Shown: positions 61,977 to 64,000 of the stretch, in pieces
Position numbering within the stretch: position 1 is the first letter of the stretch
Layout: every line of letters begins with the position of its first letter
NCBI GenBank assembly: GCA_905182985.1
Contig: CAJJDN010000139.1
Span: 138,668 to 202,667 of the forward strand
DNA: 64,000 nucleotides
Source: Paramecium sonneborni
Lineage: Eukaryota; Ciliophora; Oligohymenophorea; Peniculida; Parameciidae
Reading direction: 5' to 3'
Position numbers and translations under genes: made by a program
Notes under the pieces: generated by a model
Seen by the model: only the letters and a program-made list of their open reading frames with translations
Told to the model about the DNA's origin: nothing
Databases searched by the model: none

Positions 61977-62986
61977 TCATTCTTAGGCTTATGTTTCTTC
62001 ATTTAATTACTCTGATTATTGTTACTCTTCTCCATCTTTTCTTTATTCATTTAAACAATTTTGGTAAGTTTAAATTGTTTTTTGATATTAAGACTTAAGA
62101 ATTGTAAAGAGATTTAATTATTTGAAAGCTGTAAATAAAAGAGCTTAGAATTCTTCAAACTTTAAAGCATCTATGAAATCTTTAAGTATAGTTAATTATT
62201 CTATTATGTATTGGAATAATTCTTTGTTATTTAATTTTTCTCTGAGTAAAGTAAGTTTAGACTTAAGTTCATTCAAACTTGTTGTATATAGATTTGAAAT
62301 AGGTTAGTAGACAATAACTTTGTAAGTAAAAAGAGTAGCATTCAAATGTTATTTAAAGTTGAGAATAACAAAGACCTTAAATTGTTGAACCTTTTATCCT
62401 CCAACAGTTTGAATTTCATTCTTCAATAGAGTAAAGAGTCCTTAAGTTAATTCTGTAAGATTATGAGCTAATTGAACAGCCCTTTGATTATATGTTTACT
62501 CTGAATTAGTGGCCTTTGCTTCTTTCAATATAGCCTTTTACAATCTGGCTACATTGCCTTCAATAGAAGTAAAGACTTTATTAGCTACATTGTCACAAGT
62601 TTGTAACACAAATTAAGTAGCGCCATTGTTCTTGGCCAAATCAACTCCTTAATCTAGAGCCTTCTTTGAATTCTCTCTTAGTTAATCAGTAAGTTCTTTC
62701 CCTTTTTACTTAAGTTTCTATCCTTGTTATGCTATATTGAAAGTCTTTTCATATGATTGAACTATCTAAACACTTCTATTTATGTTATCATCTACAGTGT
62801 TTGTCACTTTTTCAACGTAGGGCTGACTTATACTATCTGCATAAACAATGATGTTCTCCACAAATTTAGGTGCTCTATTTATTTTATGTTTTAACTTTAC
62901 TTTAATGGAAGTTTTTAGTAATTTGTGGTGATTAAGGACTTAGTTCTAGATAAGATGTTTCCAATGTATTTCTATTATTCTGACAT
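61977..62986 (-). CDS. Amphipathic-helix protein, perilipin/apolipoprotein-like in style
   Basis: ATG 62984-62986 (MSEQQKYIGNILSRTKSL) to TGA 61977-61979; one intron, 62875-62900 (26 nt), gives 327 residues. After a short N-terminus comes VVENI-type sequence, then YADSISQPYVEKVTNTVDDN, IVQSYEKTFNIAQQGQKLKQ, LRENSKKALDQGVDLAKNNG and CDNVANKVFTSIEGNVARLQ. Regular short amphipathic helices with Val/Ala/Asn spacing resemble lipid-droplet or apolipoprotein-type surface helices more than a coiled coil. The middle has AVQLAHNLTELTQGLFTLL, and the C-terminus is acidic (Glu/Gln-rich). No signal peptide is evident. Family not established; a lipid-surface role is an inference from helix character. Confidence 0.65.
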
Positions 62987-64000
62987 GAAATTTAAATTAA
63001 TGATTGACTTATTCAGGAAGAGAAATCAACTTAAGAACTCATTTGATTATGATGTAAAATCACTATTTAATACGCATTTGACTTTAAATAATTTCTGATT
63101 TACTGTTTGCAATGTAAAATTATTTATTTTAATGACGATATAATATATTGAAAACCTTATATTAATTATTACGACATTTTTGTGCTCTTGCACATTAATT
63201 CGAACGTCTTATCATTCTAGCCCAAATTTTAGACCTTCAAAATTATTCATAATGTTTCTTTTCAAAATTGAATACCCAATTTTTATTACTCTTACATTTA
63301 TATTCAAAAACAACTAATAAAAATAAATCTTTTTGTTTAAATTGTTATTTCTAAAAATATATAATATATATATTATCAATCACACTCATAATTATATCTC
63401 ACTTTTATTTCTTATTTTTAAATATAATTTTTCTCACATCAACAAGTACGTTTTTATCTTTAAAATTTAATTCATTGTTTTATCAAACTCCAATCTTTTA
63501 TATTGGATATCCAATTTAAAGAGTTTTTATAATTAGATCAAAGATTTCTCTTTAAATTATAATTCAATATTATATTTGAATTTAATCAGTAAATATTTGT
63601 TACTATTTGTTTAACTTTCTATACAATCCCTATTATTATGCACATTAACTATTTTCAGGACTTTCCTAAATAAACTACAATTTCAATAAATTCTGTTTCT
63701 AATTTATAATCTCAAGGTTCTCTGGGATTCATCTTATATGTGTTATTACTAAAATATTAAATTCTTTCATACTCTTGATCGTACTTTAAATAAATTAAAT
63801 AATCATTAAAAATACATCTCAAAATCTATTAACCAATATGTAAGTTATTTATATACAATTCCCCATAAATATTGCTACAACAATTCTAAAATAATATTGT
63901 TTTATCTTAAATTTGATCAATATTCAAATTTTAATCATCAATTATCATTAAAAAATTTGAAAATTCTTTACAATAGCAATTTTTGCCGATATCAAATAAT
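62987..64000. other. AT-rich end of window, no gene seen
   Basis: About 1 kb with stops in all six frames even under the ciliate code and no repeat or motif that I can support. The left part is the 5' flank of the amphipathic-helix gene. Confidence 0.55.

Noticed and set aside
61661..62125. Plus-strand frame starting MVNLKGLQDNLFRG
   Set aside because: The second half is antisense to the well-supported gene at 61977-62986 and the composition becomes Leu/Ile/His-rich. The first half might be an exon but cannot be linked.
1..64000. Germline (micronuclear) sequence with internal eliminated sequences
   Set aside because: Genes are continuous apart from GT..AG introns. I did not find TA-bounded insertions disrupting exons, so a macronuclear origin fits better.
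1..64000. Standard genetic code or TGA as tryptophan
   Set aside because: TAA and TAG occur throughout conserved domains, while TGA sits at the ends. The few internal TGA codons lie in introns or in decayed genes.

Overview
ORGANISM. The window reads as a ciliate macronuclear scaffold, most likely Paramecium or a close relative. It is very AT-rich. Long reading frames appear only when TAA and TAG are read as glutamine, and genes end at TGA. They are cut by tiny GT..AG introns of 21 to 32 nt, and removing these restores frame in gene after gene. I predicted intron-aware models by hand; for nearly all of the larger models the spliced length is a multiple of three (exceptions are stated). Neither tRNA nor rRNA genes, nor a CRISPR array, were seen.

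ASSEMBLY. Three direct duplications each flank a run of N: 1-311/1041-1351 around a 320-N gap, 4663-5693/5696-6726 around one N, and 21270-22381/22383-23494 around one N. They look like contig ends that overlap but were not merged. The extra copies of gene 3' and 5' ends inside them should not be counted as genes.

LAYOUT. 2493-5466 (+) encodes a Q/S-rich protein with a B-box-like Cys/His cluster. 8490-12146 (-) holds two tandem unknown proteins. 12274-13289 is an SDS22-type leucine-rich-repeat pseudogene and 13338-13809 a small unknown gene. 13854-16548 (-) is a hybrid histidine kinase and 16799-17538 (-) an EngB-type GTPase. 18042-18536 (-) is a CENP-B/Tc5-type DNA-binding protein. 18892-21557 has a small unknown gene, an EF-hand protein and a coiled-coil protein. 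22701-31733 (-) carries two tandem giant membrane paralogues of a TmcB/TmcC-like, PAS-containing type. 31882-46109 (-) carries two four-domain voltage-gated cation channel alpha subunits that flank two other genes. 47280-48074 is a decayed kinesin motor. 49163-51670 (+) has a coiled-coil gene and a small gene. 52030-53257 (-) is an Aurora-like kinase. 53354-64000 has a degenerate membrane-protein region, a disordered protein, a propeller-plus-polyQ protein that recalls EDC4/Ge-1, a long coiled-coil protein and an amphipathic-helix protein.

THEMES. Several products fit excitable-cilium and signalling biology: two Ca-channel-type pores with unusual selectivity rings (E/D/E/Q and D/D/D/D), an EF-hand protein, two large PAS-type membrane proteins, a two-component kinase and an Aurora-like kinase lacking the usual activation-loop threonine. 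There are no operons in the bacterial sense, but same-strand neighbours can be only 27 to 60 bp apart.
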